64,000 bases of DNA from Xiphydria camelus (lineage: Eukaryota > Arthropoda > Insecta > Hymenoptera > Xiphydriidae), in assembly GCA_963678675.1 (NCBI GenBank), contig OY783199.1, positions 6,641,501 through 6,705,500 on the forward strand. The letters are read 5' to 3'. Every line of letters begins with the position of its first letter. Within the stretch, counting starts at the first letter, position 1. The notes under the pieces are model-generated. The model did no database searches and was not told the origin of the DNA. It saw only the letters and a list, made by a program, of their open reading frames with translations. Positions 32,926 to 44,148 of this stretch are shown here, piece by piece. The position numbers and the translations under genes are program-made.

Positions 32926-33116
32926 TACGTTGATAAAAAAATACAAGTGGATCGACCAAATTTAGCCAACTGACTCTCATTTAGTTGACTCGCGTGATAT
33001 TTTTATTGAATCGATTATCGTACTATCGATTCGATAAAAATATTATTTGGGTCAACTAAAGGAGAGTCACTTGGTGACATTTGATTGATTTAATTGCTTT
33101 TTTTTTCATCGGTGTA
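32926..33116. mobile_element. Fold-back MITE AB, TA ends
   Basis: Termini TACGTTGATAAAAAAATACA and, inverted, TACACCGATGAAAAAAAAAG. The arms continue through ACTCTCATTTAGTTGAC and the inverse of GTCAACTAAAGGAGAGT, meeting at ATCGATTATCG and TATCGATTCGAT. It is a complete fold-back of 191 bp. The termini resemble the common TACACTGAGAAAA type. Confidence 0.85.
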
Positions 33117-33240
33117 TTTGCGTCAAGAAGATATAGAATGATGACTTCTTCTTCAAGGTTCCTCTTTCCAGGTTTTCTCGAGTCTTTATGTTGACAATAG
33201 TGTCTGGGCATATGCTCTAATGAAATTAAAACTATAATTT

Positions 33241-33672
33241 AAGCATTTGCCACATCGTAATGCAGCGTTTCTTGCAAATAAACGGCCAAAAAATATATTA
33301 CTTATTGATAAAAATCGCAATGGAGTTGACGAAAAAATTGACAGCCATGATATTTTCAGCAATTTTAGACTTCTGGCGTATTTATACTTAAAAATTATAG
33401 TGTTATTTTTAATAGGACATAATGTATATCGTACGTGAAGTATTGCTGCCGATATGAAAATTCGAGAGACCAAGAAATAATTAAAAAGGTGCTAATTTAT
33501 ATTTCTCATTGCTGCATATCTATCGTTAACTTTGAAAGTTTTGCAAAATCAGCGATATTTCGGAGTAAAAAAGTGTATCCAATGTGTGTCGATCGATGTA
33601 GTCTGAAAAATACATTTTGTCATAACGATTCATCCCAAGGATCGACCTTGTGTCTATACTCACGTAGGTAAT
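33241..33672 (+). pseudogene. Decayed piggyBac-like transposase fragment (C-terminal part)
   Basis: A plus-strand frame (33247-33438) contains RPKNILLIDKNRNGVDEKID. This resembles the segment of piggyBac-superfamily transposases where a Lys-Pro, a short hydrophobic run, an Asn-Lys and Gly-Val-Asp precede an Asp. It ends LKIIVLFLIGHNVYRT, resembling the hydrophobic helix that follows in that family. Downstream, in another frame near 33570, KKCIQC and then CVYTH with further Cys/His near 33650 could be remains of the C-terminal Cys/His zinc-binding region. At least one frameshift and one stop separate these parts. The Gly-Val-Asp word is short, so this needs a profile search; a chance match is the alternative. 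Confidence 0.4.
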
Positions 33673-33967
33673 AGATCACAGCATGGCTATACTGCGTCAA
33701 CACACGCCTTGATAAAATAACAAAGTTAATCTAGGCCAGATACTTCGCCAGATCACGTGGAACGGGGTTAAGGGCATCCCCATTAAAAACAAACTTAAAA
33801 GCGTTCCACGTCTACTTTTCTCGTACCAATTAAAATATTTCCTAATACTTCCTCTATATATTTAAGTATCCACCGAAATCATCCCCCAGACATTTCCCAA
33901 ACTCATATTCCACTTTCCACTGTCTACCGTAGCGAAAAGAATCTACCCCTCGCCGAGCAGTCCGTCT

Positions 33968-34275
33968 TAACATAACGAAATATTCAAATTTTTAAATTTA
34001 ATTTATAATTTACACACACTCAATAACAAACAAAACGGGAACAGTTGGAAAAAATAATTATTCGCTGGGTTATAAATGCGTTTCTCTCTACAAGATTGTA
34101 ACGTCGTTGAAAATCAAGAGAGACGCATTTATGCTGAGCAACGCGCGAGTGGTAATTTTACTAGACGATGTCGTAGCTGCATTTCAAAATATCGTTCTTC
34201 GGCTTAACTCAGGGGGGAAATGAAAAATAAGAAAATACAGGGTAAATAATTTCGTCCAAATTTTTCGAATCTGCA
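33968..34275 (+). mobile_element. Family R dispersed repeat (R2)
   Basis: Shares GGGTTATAAATGCGTTTCTC, GAGAGACGCATTTATG and a GTCGTAGCTGCATTTCAAAA block with R1, R3 and R4. The copy ends near TTTTTCGAATCTGC. There is no flanking inverted repeat and no coding capacity. Confidence 0.85.
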
Positions 34276-36479
34276 TGCCCGCCTGAGTCGATCCGTACGA
34301 CAAAGTGATTCGGCGTATATACATACATCCATCCGCATCCTCCCACTTATAATCCGCAGAAGCCGATCGCATAAATAAATGTACCGCGCCGAGATCCGCG
34401 TAATAAACCGGGCGGGAAGAGCCGGAGACGGGAACGTCGTCGCCGCGCGAGCCGGGCGTTCGTTCATAAACCGTTCGTTTCTACGTCCGCGGCGCTGAAT
34501 TACCGAAGCAAGTGTATCATACGAAAAAACGCGTGGAACCGAAGTTCCCGCGCGGACGCGCCGATTATACGAGCAGAGCAGTTCCACCATCTGCCGACAC
34601 TATTTTATAAATATTTATACACTCGACGGCCTGATATGTTTAGTCGACTCGGCACAGCGCCGTCCGGCCTCCCCCGCAGCCGCGGTCAATAGTTACCCCG
34701 CCGGGGCGCGAAGCTCCGTTATTTTTAGCGCGTTTCGGCAGTGGCGCGTGGAGGTGGAGATCCCGCGCGATCTCCTCTTCCTCTCCTTCCTCCTAGTTGC
34801 TATTCACCGCCGCGACGCATCACCGTTTCTCTTCCTCGCGGCGACGTGGCGTCGAAATGATTACGATAACTCGCGGCAGGGAACGGCTGTTGGATCCCAC
34901 GGACGGATCGGATGCGCGCGATGGGGAAATAAAGAAAACTTCCGTCGAATGTGCAACAAATGCGTGTATAAATGCAGTGGACGATGAACCCAGGCGACAG
35001 CGTCAAGAGAGAGAGAGAGAGAGACGCGTTTAAGGTAGTTCTAACATCAGATGAAAGATTGCAGGAAATTTTATTTTTTAACATAATGTTTACTAAACTG
35101 GTATTGAATTGTTAACAAAATTTGAGAACAGGTTATCGACGATTTTCGCGAGAAAACTTGAATTAAAAATGAGTTCTTAAGCATTGACGCATACGCAGGC
35201 ATATTAAGAAAGAAGGGGCTTTATTTTCATATTTCCATGACTTATATACTGCAGATTTATAATGACAACTGTATGTGTTCGATATATTATATCTCTGAAA
35301 CGGTTAAAAATTTAATAGAATAAAGGGGCTTTACCGTCCAATTGGATGAGAAAGTGTAAAATTAAAGTTGTTAATATTGAGAATCTCACTAATTAACTAT
35401 AACTGCCATACATCCTCTGAACTAAAGAATGGAAAAATAATGCTAAAAACGTTTAATTTTAGTAAATTGATCCGTATATGTATTATCGGTTATGAATGAA
35501 AAATATATATATTTTTTTAAATTAATTTAATCGGGCTCTTCTTATCCACTTTACGAAGTACAGAAACGACAAGGAGCGCGGGTTGTCGAGTCGAGGAGAG
35601 AGGACTCTCGACCGGCTCAGGACGGCTTAAAAGGTTCCTGCCAAGGTAAAAAAAACATCCGTATCGGTCCATCGAGGGCTAGGATTTCGGGCGCTCTCCA
35701 TCTCTCGCGCGCGCACATTGGAGCGTCGACAAGTTGAGTGATGTTCAACAAACAGCAGCCGATGTCTCGAGTGTCCCTGAAGCAACGCGCGGTGTGTCAG
35801 AGTTCAGTCGACTCATCCGCGCGGAGCGTCGCGCCGCAGCATCCGTAATTTGTGAGCGCGCGCGCGCTTTGTCCGTTCGCTCATATATACGAGCCACGCG
35901 CGGCGAACGAACTCCAGAAGTCCGAAGCTGCGGGCCTCGCTCGCCCGATGCGAATAAACTTGATTAATTGCCGGGCCGAGCCACGAATTAGTGGGTCGGA
36001 GAAAAAGCGGTCGCGGGGGATTTAAGCAGTCGCGCGTCGGAGTTTTCGACGATACACTCGGCGCGTCCACCTCTTCGCGCGCGACGATTTGTCACGCCTA
36101 ATAACGAGGTTCGAGAGAGGGAGTGGCGTTTATGTAGGTATTTGTTATTTAACGAAGGCGTTAACGAACTCCTATGTATATACGTGAAATCTCCGACGAG
36201 ATAACGATCGTGAAACGAGCGGGCGATGAGATTCGATTTGTTATTTATAAAGAAGCGAGTGGGGCCACTCCGTTGGAGACCTTGTAATTAGATGGTCGTT
36301 GATTATCGCGATAAGTAACGGGAGGACGTGGTCCGCGTCGAGTGGTAGTCTCGCGTCCGATTCGCTCCTTCCTCGCTTTTTAAGAATCTGGTCTGAGTTG
36401 GTAAAGCTGCCACGCGTTTTATGTATATTCTTGCATATAGAGTCTATCTCGATAATGAACATCAGGTGGTGTTAATGAG
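34276..36479. other. Unique region, partly CpG-rich
   Basis: The GC-rich part (34280-35030) has frames of 128 codons (minus) and 94 codons (minus), with an (AG)n run at 35009-35024. 35040-35560 is AT-rich without a partner. A second CpG block (35560-36120) has frames of 77-85 codons. No motif is seen. Confidence 0.5.
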
Positions 36480-36803
36480 AATTTAGATCCATTCTTATTT
36501 CTAAATAAGAAATGACTTTACTAGTGAAGTATAGTCTTTCCGGCAAAGGAGACCATCAAATTGTTACACGTGGTCTTCGTTTTTCACTTTAAACTACTGT
36601 ACTCCAATTATTAATGATTTATTCATTCTGAGGAGTGCTAGAGACTTTTCGTGAAGTTATGTTTCTATTAAAAGAAATATCTACTAGGAAATATCTAAGA
36701 CCAGTTGTGTGTAATAATTTGAAAGTCTTTTTCATCGGAAAAATCATGATTCATCGGTGACGCATTCTTTATCTAAAGATGAGAATGGATCTAAAATCTA
36801 GAA
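36480..36803 (+). mobile_element. Family T MITE (T2)
   Basis: Terminal inverted repeats TTTAGATCCATTCTTATTTC and, inverted, TTTAGATCCATTCTCATCTT. The interior aligns with T1 (inverted) through CGTGGTCTTCG, GAGGAGTGCTAGAGACTTTT and TCGGAAAAATCATGATTCAT. About 324 bp. Confidence 0.85.
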
Positions 36804-36865
36804 AAAAAACAGCGGCGTAGAGTACCCACTGTAGAGTACAACTAGTGTTCCTTTCTGTGGGCAAA

Positions 36866-37170
36866 TGTGGAACTTAATTTTTCCCAGAAGAGTAACTAGG
36901 ATGATTTCTTTCACTACTTTCTCCGTGATTTGAATGAAAAGCATAAAGTGGAGGAACTTTTCATAAATAGATAAATAAATAAATAAATGAACCGAAATTA
37001 TTTCCTGAAATCATAACCAACATACAAGGGTAACAAAATCGGAAGGTAATAAAATTACTCTCTGCTAGCAGACAATCCAATACAAGACTCGAAAAAAATG
37101 ACTTCACTTCGCAAAAAAGGATAATTGCGGAGAAACCGGCGAAACAAATTTTTCAAATATAACGACAATT
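36866..37170 (+). mobile_element. Family S repeat (S1)
   Basis: Matches 63366-63560 and 63905-64000. Shared words are ACTTAATTTTTCCCAGAAGAG, ACTACTTTCTCCGT, ACCGAAATTATTTCCTGAAAT, CAAGGGTAACAAA and GCGGAGAAACCGGCGAAA. An (AAAT)n run at 36970-36988 is private to this copy. S1 lacks a segment of about 80 bases present in S2. Confidence 0.85.
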
Positions 37171-38215
37171 TTCCGTTAACAGTATTCGTTGGAAAATGTA
37201 GAACTGTATGAAACTCTTGCAATTAGAGGAAAGCTGTCTTCAAAAGGCTATAGAAATCAAAATTCCCTGTTGACTCCAAAGCCTGCTTAAGGACCGAAAA
37301 TGTTCGGAAATAAAATCTCGCAAGAGAGAGAGAAAAATCTCGCTTTTCGGGAAAGATCGTTTTCGCATTCTCATTCGAGATGCTGTGCGCGAGAAGAGAA
37401 AGAGGAAATCCGAGGCGACGGAGATACTATCTCGGGGATATTATCACCGGGCCTATTTTTTATCGGAGGGTGCGAAGGGGGCGAGGCGGGAGAGCGAGAG
37501 AAAGATCGTTCCCGCCTCCCGTTGATTAGTTCTGTTGCGATATCTCTCGACGGTTCCGGGTCCCTAGAGAACGGGAAATGCACCACCACCATCACCGTCG
37601 GCTCTGACTCCGCACTCTGACTCACGTCCCTGGTAAATAACCCTACAGGAGAAGTTAATGCCGGTGCTGCTGCATCGCGCGTGTAGCTACGAGTCGTTTC
37701 ACAATGAGCTTTTCGCTCCCCCGATGGTCGCCGAGGGAGTCTGAGCTACCACCCGCTCACTCTTCATTGAACTCGTCATCTCCGCGAGCGCGAAGCAGAG
37801 CTCCCTCTCTCTTCGCCGTCGCTTTTGCACTCTATGGTGTTACGTCATCGCGAGGGGTGTGGGGAAGCGGAATAATCCGATCGGACTTTTCTTGTGCGAA
37901 GGAGATATTCTCGATCGGTGGAATACTTGGAAAAAATTTGTCTATGGTATTGCAGTGGGAATAATACGCGGAAAAAATAAAGTCTGGATCATACAGCGAC
38001 ATATTTGCTTCTCGCAACTATATCGTATATCGCCGACAGAGACTGGGATAAATCTTATAGACTTGGCAGTGAATCAAGTTGCTGCTTCTGCAGTGTTTGC
38101 ATGGATTTAGTAGATGTATAAACGATGTAGTATTAGAGTTGGAATGATTTTTATAGAGCGAAAAATAAAGATATACGAGTTTGTTACGTGTCACCGGTAA
38201 GTTATTACTTATTAC
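37171..38215. other. Unique region
   Basis: GC-richer from 37300 to 37860 with opposing frames (37300-37620 plus, 106 codons; 37371-37625 minus, 84 codons). No motif and no repeats. Confidence 0.5.
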
Positions 38216-38332
38216 TGGGAGAAGTTTTGAGGTTGCACAGCAATTAGTATAGCTCTGACAGATATACTTTGAAGTTAAGTGACAGGTTAATTAGACAATG
38301 TAGGTAATATAGCAATTCGGTTTTCTCATAAA
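38216..38332 (+). mobile_element. Family Q short MITE (Q1)
   Basis: Aligns with Q2 (52384-52508): GGTTGCACAGCAATTAGTAT against GGTCGCACACAGCAATTAAT, then ATATACTTTGAAGTTAAGTG and GGTTAATTAGACAATGTA. The ends are degenerate (TGGGAGAAGTTTT at the left, GGTTTTCT at the right). About 117 bp. Confidence 0.7.
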
Positions 38333-38645
38333 AAATACTCATATTTTTAAATTCAATTTGTAATCTATATGTATATAATATCACATGAAAACAATGTTCG
38401 AAAAATAATTATTCGCAAAGTTATGAGCGTGTTTCTCTCTACAACGTTGTGACGTCATCGAAACACAAGAAAGACGCGTTTCCACGTGTGCCAAGCAACG
38501 AGTGCGAGAGAGACGAACTTACAATACAATGACGTAACTGTGTTTTTAAATGTCATTTTCCAGCTCAAATGAGGCCAAAAATGAAAAATGAAAAAATACG
38601 AGGTAAATAATTTTGCCTACATTTTTCGAATTTGCCTTTAAAAAA
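38333..38645 (+). mobile_element. Family R dispersed repeat (R3)
   Basis: Begins near AAATACTCATATTTTTAAAT and ends near CATTTTTCGAATTTGCC. It contains CTACAACGTTGTGACGTCAT, AATGACGTAACTGTGTTTTT and a TTTTCCAGCTCAAATGAGGC block. It follows Q1 directly. Confidence 0.85.
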
Positions 38646-40237
38646 ATTTATGAGAAAACCTAATATCAAATGTGACAAGAATAATACGTATTACTGAAAT
38701 AACTATACGTATAATTGAAATTCCTATTTATTCTCGCAAAATATAAATAAGTACTGCTAAGGCAAACAGAAATTTATTTTTATATCAACGAACTACTCTA
38801 TCATTGCCGTATAATCTATAATACGAAATTTCTCTCAGTGCACAATCAGAACAGCGATGAAGAAAATGCCGATACCCAACGAACGGACGAATCCAGCAAT
38901 CAACAAATTCTTGAAAAAGTCGTTTTGAAACGCCCTGTAGGGCCGAGTCGCGCGCGGCCAAGAGCCGAGTGATAGATAACGGGATGGTCTAGCCCTTGGT
39001 CTCTCTCGCCAACTTCGACTCACCCCCTATAAATTATTCGCCGCGCTGTTTTCCGCCAAAGATTGTTTTCCCTTCCCGCCGCCGAAACTCCACGAGATCC
39101 GAAGTGTGCCCGGGAAGGGTGGCGCGGTGCGAGGGCACGGGGAGAGCGTTCGTGGGGCGGGCGAGCTCGGGGGGTGGGTAATCTAATGTTATTGCGCCTC
39201 GGTCATGCTCGCCACCCCGGGAGTCGTACGCAGCGACGACCGAATTTACGTACGAAAAAGACCGCACTTCCGAAGTCTATTCGTAGAGCCGAAGAGGGTT
39301 GATCCCGTCCCGCCGCACCACTCTTTCCTTTCCACGCTCGTACAAGTGTTTCGGTCGAGCGGGGGGGCGCCGTTCAGTGGCCAGATGCGCATACGTCGCA
39401 TCCAATCGCGCGTATTTATTCAAGCTGTTTCACTGCCCCCCCCCCCCCCCCTCTTTCTCTCTCCCGAAATGAAGAGAAGAAAAAAAGCACTCAACGATAA
39501 TTCGCCAGAGTGTCGAGTTCGAACGTATCATTTGTTTTTTAACCTGTTCCGCGTAAGAATAGTCGAGGAGGGGGGAGAGAGAAAGAGAGACGGTTCACAT
39601 AAAATCCCTTTGTTCTTGGCGCGAAGGCGGAGGATGAGAAAGTGAGGGAGGAGAAAAAAAGAGTCTTTTTCGAAGGTGGCGACGGTAGAAGCGGCCGGTC
39701 GATATACGCGTGTTGTGTGCTTCCTTTTTACTCCCTCTCAGCTTTCTCTTCCGTCCTCCACAGTCCGCGCCCGTTCTTCAACAGATACACACACACCCAC
39801 GCGCGCTGCTGCACCGGGCGAGGGAAAGCGCCTCCACCCGTCGCTGCTACACGGCAAAGCTCTCGCTGATCGTCTCGAACAACGCGGTGCAGTCTCGCGG
39901 CACGCGAGTTCGCACGCTGCGCGAACGGCGGGACGCGTATACATCTCCGTTAATGCCTCTCTCGAACGGCAAAGTTCGTTCTCCTTAAACGCGTAGACAC
40001 GAACGCGCCGACGCGACGGGATTCTCTCGACAGGTTAAAGTTTTTGCAAGAAGGGAGTGTTGGAACCACGGTCGTGTGAGTTCTGGCGACGCGTGCGCAG
40101 AAAATCGGGAGAGTCGTTTGAAAGTCGTTTTGGGGGAGATATTTAAATTTCGGAATTAATTCACGATGCAGTCTCTAAATAATTATGGGAGGCGCCTTTG
40201 TTCATGGACTTCCTGGTATTACGGGGGACTACTATAA
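38646..40237. other. Unique region, GC-rich in the middle
   Basis: 38646-38850 is AT-rich with a CTCTCAGTGCACAA end at 38832-38845, probably a MITE relic. 38990-40140 is CpG-rich with a poly-C run at 39436-39451 and frames up to 146 codons (39205-39645 plus). No domain is seen. Confidence 0.5.
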
Positions 40238-40557
40238 ATTAAGAAAAATAATTTCTGGTACCAAACAAATATTTTCTTCAATCAAAAACGTGTTATATTG
40301 GGTTTACAACTTTGCTTCCGCCGTTTCTTACATTTATCATCATTAGAAAAACGGCGGAAGCAAAGTTCGACACTTAATAATTCCAGTATCAATAATTCTT
40401 CGGGTAAGAAAATATTTCAATTTGATAAAGTCGAGTAATTGTTTTCTTTTCGCGCAGGATAAATTTCTTGTTCTAATGAAGGTATTCTTGAATAAAAAAT
40501 GTGTATTCTTCGACGAAGAATCTATATTCAAAATTTCATGAAATATTTTTTTTCTGT
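40238..40557 (+). mobile_element. Family K element (K4)
   Basis: Left GAAAAATAATTTCTGGTACC then AATATTTTCTTCAATCAAAAA; the right part carries AATTTCTTGTTCTAATGAAG and TATTCTTGAATAAAAAATG as in K1. It ends near ATTTTTTTTCTG. A perfect hairpin lies inside (40308-40367). Confidence 0.7.
40308..40367. repeat. Perfect 19-bp stem hairpin inside K4
   Basis: AACTTTGCTTCCGCCGTTT at 40308-40326 is exactly inverted at 40349-40367, with 22 intervening bases. The stem is much better conserved than the surrounding K4 arms, so it is a later insertion or is under selection. Short insertions of this form resemble 9682-9758 and 57732-57859. Confidence 0.85.
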
Positions 40558-40709
40558 TTCTATTTCCCGGCTTGCGTCAAATTAAAGCTGTTTTAAAATT
40601 TCTTTCATTCTTACATCAAATTAACTGCAGAAACTATTTGTCACGAATACAAATTGCAAATGACATTATACATCAAATTTACACACAATTTAACTTAGAG
40701 AATCACAGT

Positions 40710-41143
40710 AGGGTATAAACTGGGAATAAAAGTGCCATGGGGTAAAAAGTACCATTTGGCTAGTCTTAAAAAATAAATGACTATTTGATAATCATAATAC
40801 GTTACGTAGAAATAGTCGTACATGAAGAAAAATATTAGTAACTTTTACAGTGAATCTCAGTAACAGGGTTCCTCGAGATGTAACATTGAATTGTTTAACA
40901 GACGCAGTGTACTTTTTAGAGTCTTTAACAATATAAACCCATAAACATCCGACATATATTAACGGGAGATTGATAAACTTTACCGTATAAACTGATGTTT
41001 ATACTATTACGAACTATAAAAAGTACGCTGTAGTTTTTTTAAAAACTTTAATTCCTCACTTTGAGAAGTCTTGTTACTGGGATAACTCAAAGTTAATGGG
41101 TTTTCCCATAATTTTTTCCTAATCCCTTTTTACCGTGTAGCGA
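40710..41143 (+). mobile_element. Family U element (U1)
   Basis: Aligns with U2 from 40853: CAGTAACAGGGTTCCTCGAG, ACATCCGACATATATTAACG, AAAAGTACGCTGTAGT, TTTTCCCATAATTTTTTCCT and CCCTTTTTACCGTGTA. CAGTAACAGGG is inverted as CTTGTTACTGG near 41068, giving a fold-back structure. The left end is unclear. Confidence 0.75.
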
Positions 41144-42365
41144 ATAGCACTTTTCACCTCCGGCACTTGTAGTCCCACTTCACCTTAATGTGTAAAGTTT
41201 AGTTATTATTTCCGAATTTCCGAAATATACTTTTATCATTCAATTACCAAAATAACAATGCCCCAAAGGAGGATTCATAAAACACACAGAGCTGCAGCAC
41301 GCCGTGATCTACGTCTTCGCACAATTACTACAAAATTAATACCATATGATGAGGAAGTTATCCAAGCAGAATTAAAAATTCCTTCATCGGCGAATCGTTA
41401 CGCATGGCGATGCTGCAAAGCCCTGGCGAATTTCATCGCATGTACCGCGGCTTGGCAACACGTGAGAGTGCAGGTTACGAGCATGCGTGGCACGCACGAT
41501 ACGCATATCCCTTAATGCCGTTCCGGTCGCTGCCGCGTTTGTTTGAATTACGATAAGAAAGGTGTGTTTGACCGGATAAGCGATAAACTTACGGGGAAAC
41601 GGTGCGATAACTCGTGGAGCGATGTAAGCGACACCTATTATTATCGACCGAGGATGATAGCGAGAAAAACGTGGAATAACATTTGCCGTCCGCGTTTCAA
41701 TGTACGAACTGATAGCCCCGACCAGACGAAACAAGCGCTGATTATGTACGTACGCGATGTGATAGCGTGATGTAACGAGTTTGGTTCGCATTACGCGATG
41801 GCATCGCGCGTCAGCGGATCGACCGGTGCCGATTCGAGGAAAGGGATGTATTGCCGAGACTCTCTCTTAACGGTTGTATCGACGATCATATAACAGTCGC
41901 GTGCGTAAGCTTTTGCTCCGTTATCGAGAGTACAGCGCGACATATCGCTTGGTAATGCCACGACGGTCGACCGATTAAAAATGCTCGTGCCATCGGTCGG
42001 CTCGTGGCGTTGCCGATCGTCGGTTTGTGATCAGGGCCATTCAATAAACGGAGCTGTTCACATGCAGGCAGATCGTCGGTTGCGTTTGAAATAACAGTGT
42101 TGTCGATTTGGCGATTTTGCAAGAACATGTTTGTTATAAACACGCACAAAGCGACAACAATGCGATGCTCTGCACTTTCCAGATACATATTGATGACTGA
42201 CCATACGAAAGCCTTAAATACCTCATGTGAAAGCACTCGTATAGAACTGATGATCAGTTGCGACCGATCGTCAACGCCGATCATCGGTCCCATGTGAAAT
42301 GGCATTTGTAGTAAATATTTTGTTTTAGACCCCCCGTCTGCGCAAGTGCTACATCTCAACGTGCT
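41144..42365. other. Unique region with an unrecognised 198-codon minus frame
   Basis: The minus-strand frame 41886-42482 runs through DNA of moderate GC, where long chance frames are rarer. From an internal Met at 42302 it gives 139 residues with a segment EHRIVVALCVFITNMFL that is hydrophobic. No family is recognised, and the upstream 115 bases of the frame belong to MITE X. A plus-strand frame at 41258-41515 (85 codons) is basic at its N-terminus. Either could be an old transposon remnant. Confidence 0.35.
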
Positions 42366-42529
42366 ACACTGAAAAAAGTATTTAGCTAATCCAGCTATAT
42401 TTCTGGCTGCCTCAGACACAACTAGAAAAATATTTCTAGCGTAGCGCGCAAGAATTCTTGCTATTGCGAAGAAAATTATCACTGCAATTACTATAATTTT
42501 CTAGTTGTGGCCAAATTTTTTTGAGTATA
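42366..42529. mobile_element. MITE X, TA ends
   Basis: Termini TACACTGAAAAAAGTATTTA and, inverted, TATACTCAAAAAAATTTGGC. Subterminal CACAACTAGAAAAATATT pairs with the inverse of ATAATTTTCTAGTTGTG. At 164 bp it is complete and single copy in the window. Confidence 0.8.
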
Positions 42530-43752
42530 CGTAACTCATAGGCACAATGATCAATTCTTTCTCTGATCTGCATAATCATGATATTCAAGAATGATACGTT
42601 CTTCAGTCGTTCCTAAACCAACGAGTTTCACTATTTTACCATCAGTGAGATCATTCACAAATGCCGCTCGATGACTTTCTGTGACGGCTTTTCAAAGTCT
42701 CTGATACCAATAGACCCTCTTTAGATCGATCGGTGATACATTGATAATAAAAAAAAACGAGTGACAAGTCTTCCAACACTTGTACCGCAAAAATTGCTAG
42801 AAACGATTTAAAAGTGTCAGGGATACGCCCACGTGTACCAATCACCCAAACGAGAGTAATTGACAACGAGAAGCCCGCCTGAAAAAAAAGGCCAACCCCG
42901 ATAACGCTCGTATCCGCGCCGTGGCCTCCCCCCCTTGAAAACGATTCGATCGGAAGCGTTGCAGCAAATACATTACCCCGCGTCGAGCGTAATACGTAAA
43001 CACGAAGAGTTATCCGCGAAGCGACAAATCTACAGCGCATACAGGAGAGATAACGCCTGTAACAGTCAATGCCCGTTCGCGTTCGTACATACCGTAGGTG
43101 TGCACGCGCGGTACCGGTGGACCGCCGTAATTTGTGGCAATTGTTCATCGCGGAACTGTCATATTGTTGCGCGGATGGCTCGTGCAGATAGGACCGATAA
43201 ATGCCCCCTCATTTCCTCCCTCCTCGATGACGGTAACTCGAATCATAAATTTATTTACTGCGTCGAATGTATTCGTACGTTGCATGTGTGCGTTTACATC
43301 TATCTATCTATCTATCTATCTGTCTCTCTCTCACTCTCTTTTTGGCTCTCTCTCCGACTCGCACATATAGAGAAATACGAGTGTGATTTACATACATATC
43401 AGTTTCATTTCGTTCGGACCGCGCGCTCGACGCCGTACGGGGTATAACCGCCGTGGTGTCGAACCCCGGACCCCCCGTGGCGCGACAGATGCTCGGCGCA
43501 CAATATTCATAATTAAGGCGTATCCCTATCTCGATTTCCGAGAGCGACGATATTTTTTAATTCGATTTTATCGGCGCGAAGAGATGGGAAATGTGAAACG
43601 ACCGGATGGCGAGTATAGAAAGTAATCGGTAGGTACCATGTATACACACGTGGAAAGTAATCGCGCCTGGTCGCTGGAAACGCATAGGCGGTGCGTGCAT
43701 ATTTAATACGTTCGTACGTGAGTAGAGAGGAGTATGCGAGAGATTGAGTATG
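42530..43752. other. Unique region with (TATC)n
   Basis: A TATC tetranucleotide run of about six units occupies 43297-43320, followed by CT repeats. Opposing frames (42651-43148 minus, 165 codons; 42935-43447 plus, 170 codons) overlap and have no motif, so neither is called as a gene. Confidence 0.5.
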
Positions 43753-43972
43753 CACTGAGAAAAATAACTTTTTGTCACTCAGTGTTAAAAACCTCGGTTT
43801 TTCGATCGTCCTCGACGCTTGTGAAATCGTGTTTCACACACTGAAGCTGCTCAGTGTGTGAACAACCTGTGCAGTGCGTAAAAGTACATGCGCAGTGCGT
43901 GAACACTTTTTTCTTCACTGGCGCCCACGCTCCAACCTCGGTTTTGACACTGGTGACAAAAAGTCAAATTCG
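43753..43972. mobile_element. Fold-back element AC
   Basis: Left CACTGAGAAAAATAACTTTTTGTC and CAGTGTTAAAAACCTCGG; right CCTCGGTTTTGACACTGGTG and CAAAAAGTC, an inverted match. The interior contains the self-similar words CACTGAAGCTGCTCAGTG and repeated GCAGTGCGT. It is about 220 bp. Confidence 0.75.
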
Positions 43973-44022
43973 ATATTCGTGTGTTTCGCGCCGTTTTTAA
44001 CTCGTGTGATAGCTGCACTCGC

Positions 44023-44067
44023 TTCACTCGTGCGGCACACTTCACTCGTGCGGCACACTTCACACTC
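44023..44067 (+). repeat. 18-bp tandem repeat, 2.5 copies
   Basis: TTCACTCGTGCGGCACAC is repeated exactly at 44023-44040 and 44041-44058 and partly after that. It lies between AC and B4. Confidence 0.9.
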
Positions 44068-44148
44068 GTTAAAAACTTGCGCTTCACGCATTCATATCGA
44101 AAATAACTATTGTTAAAATGACAAAATGAATCTGGCTAAACAAGTTTA

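Noticed and set aside
34240..34275. TTTTTCGAATCTGC end of family R as a Pol III B box (SINE)
   Set aside because: Lacks the leading GG and trailing CC, sits at the end rather than near the start, and no A box or tail is seen.
41886..42482. 198-codon minus-strand frame as a gene
   Set aside because: The first third lies inside MITE X; no domain seen in the remainder.
43297..43330. TATC run as a CRISPR-like or satellite array
   Set aside because: Plain tetranucleotide microsatellite with no spacers.
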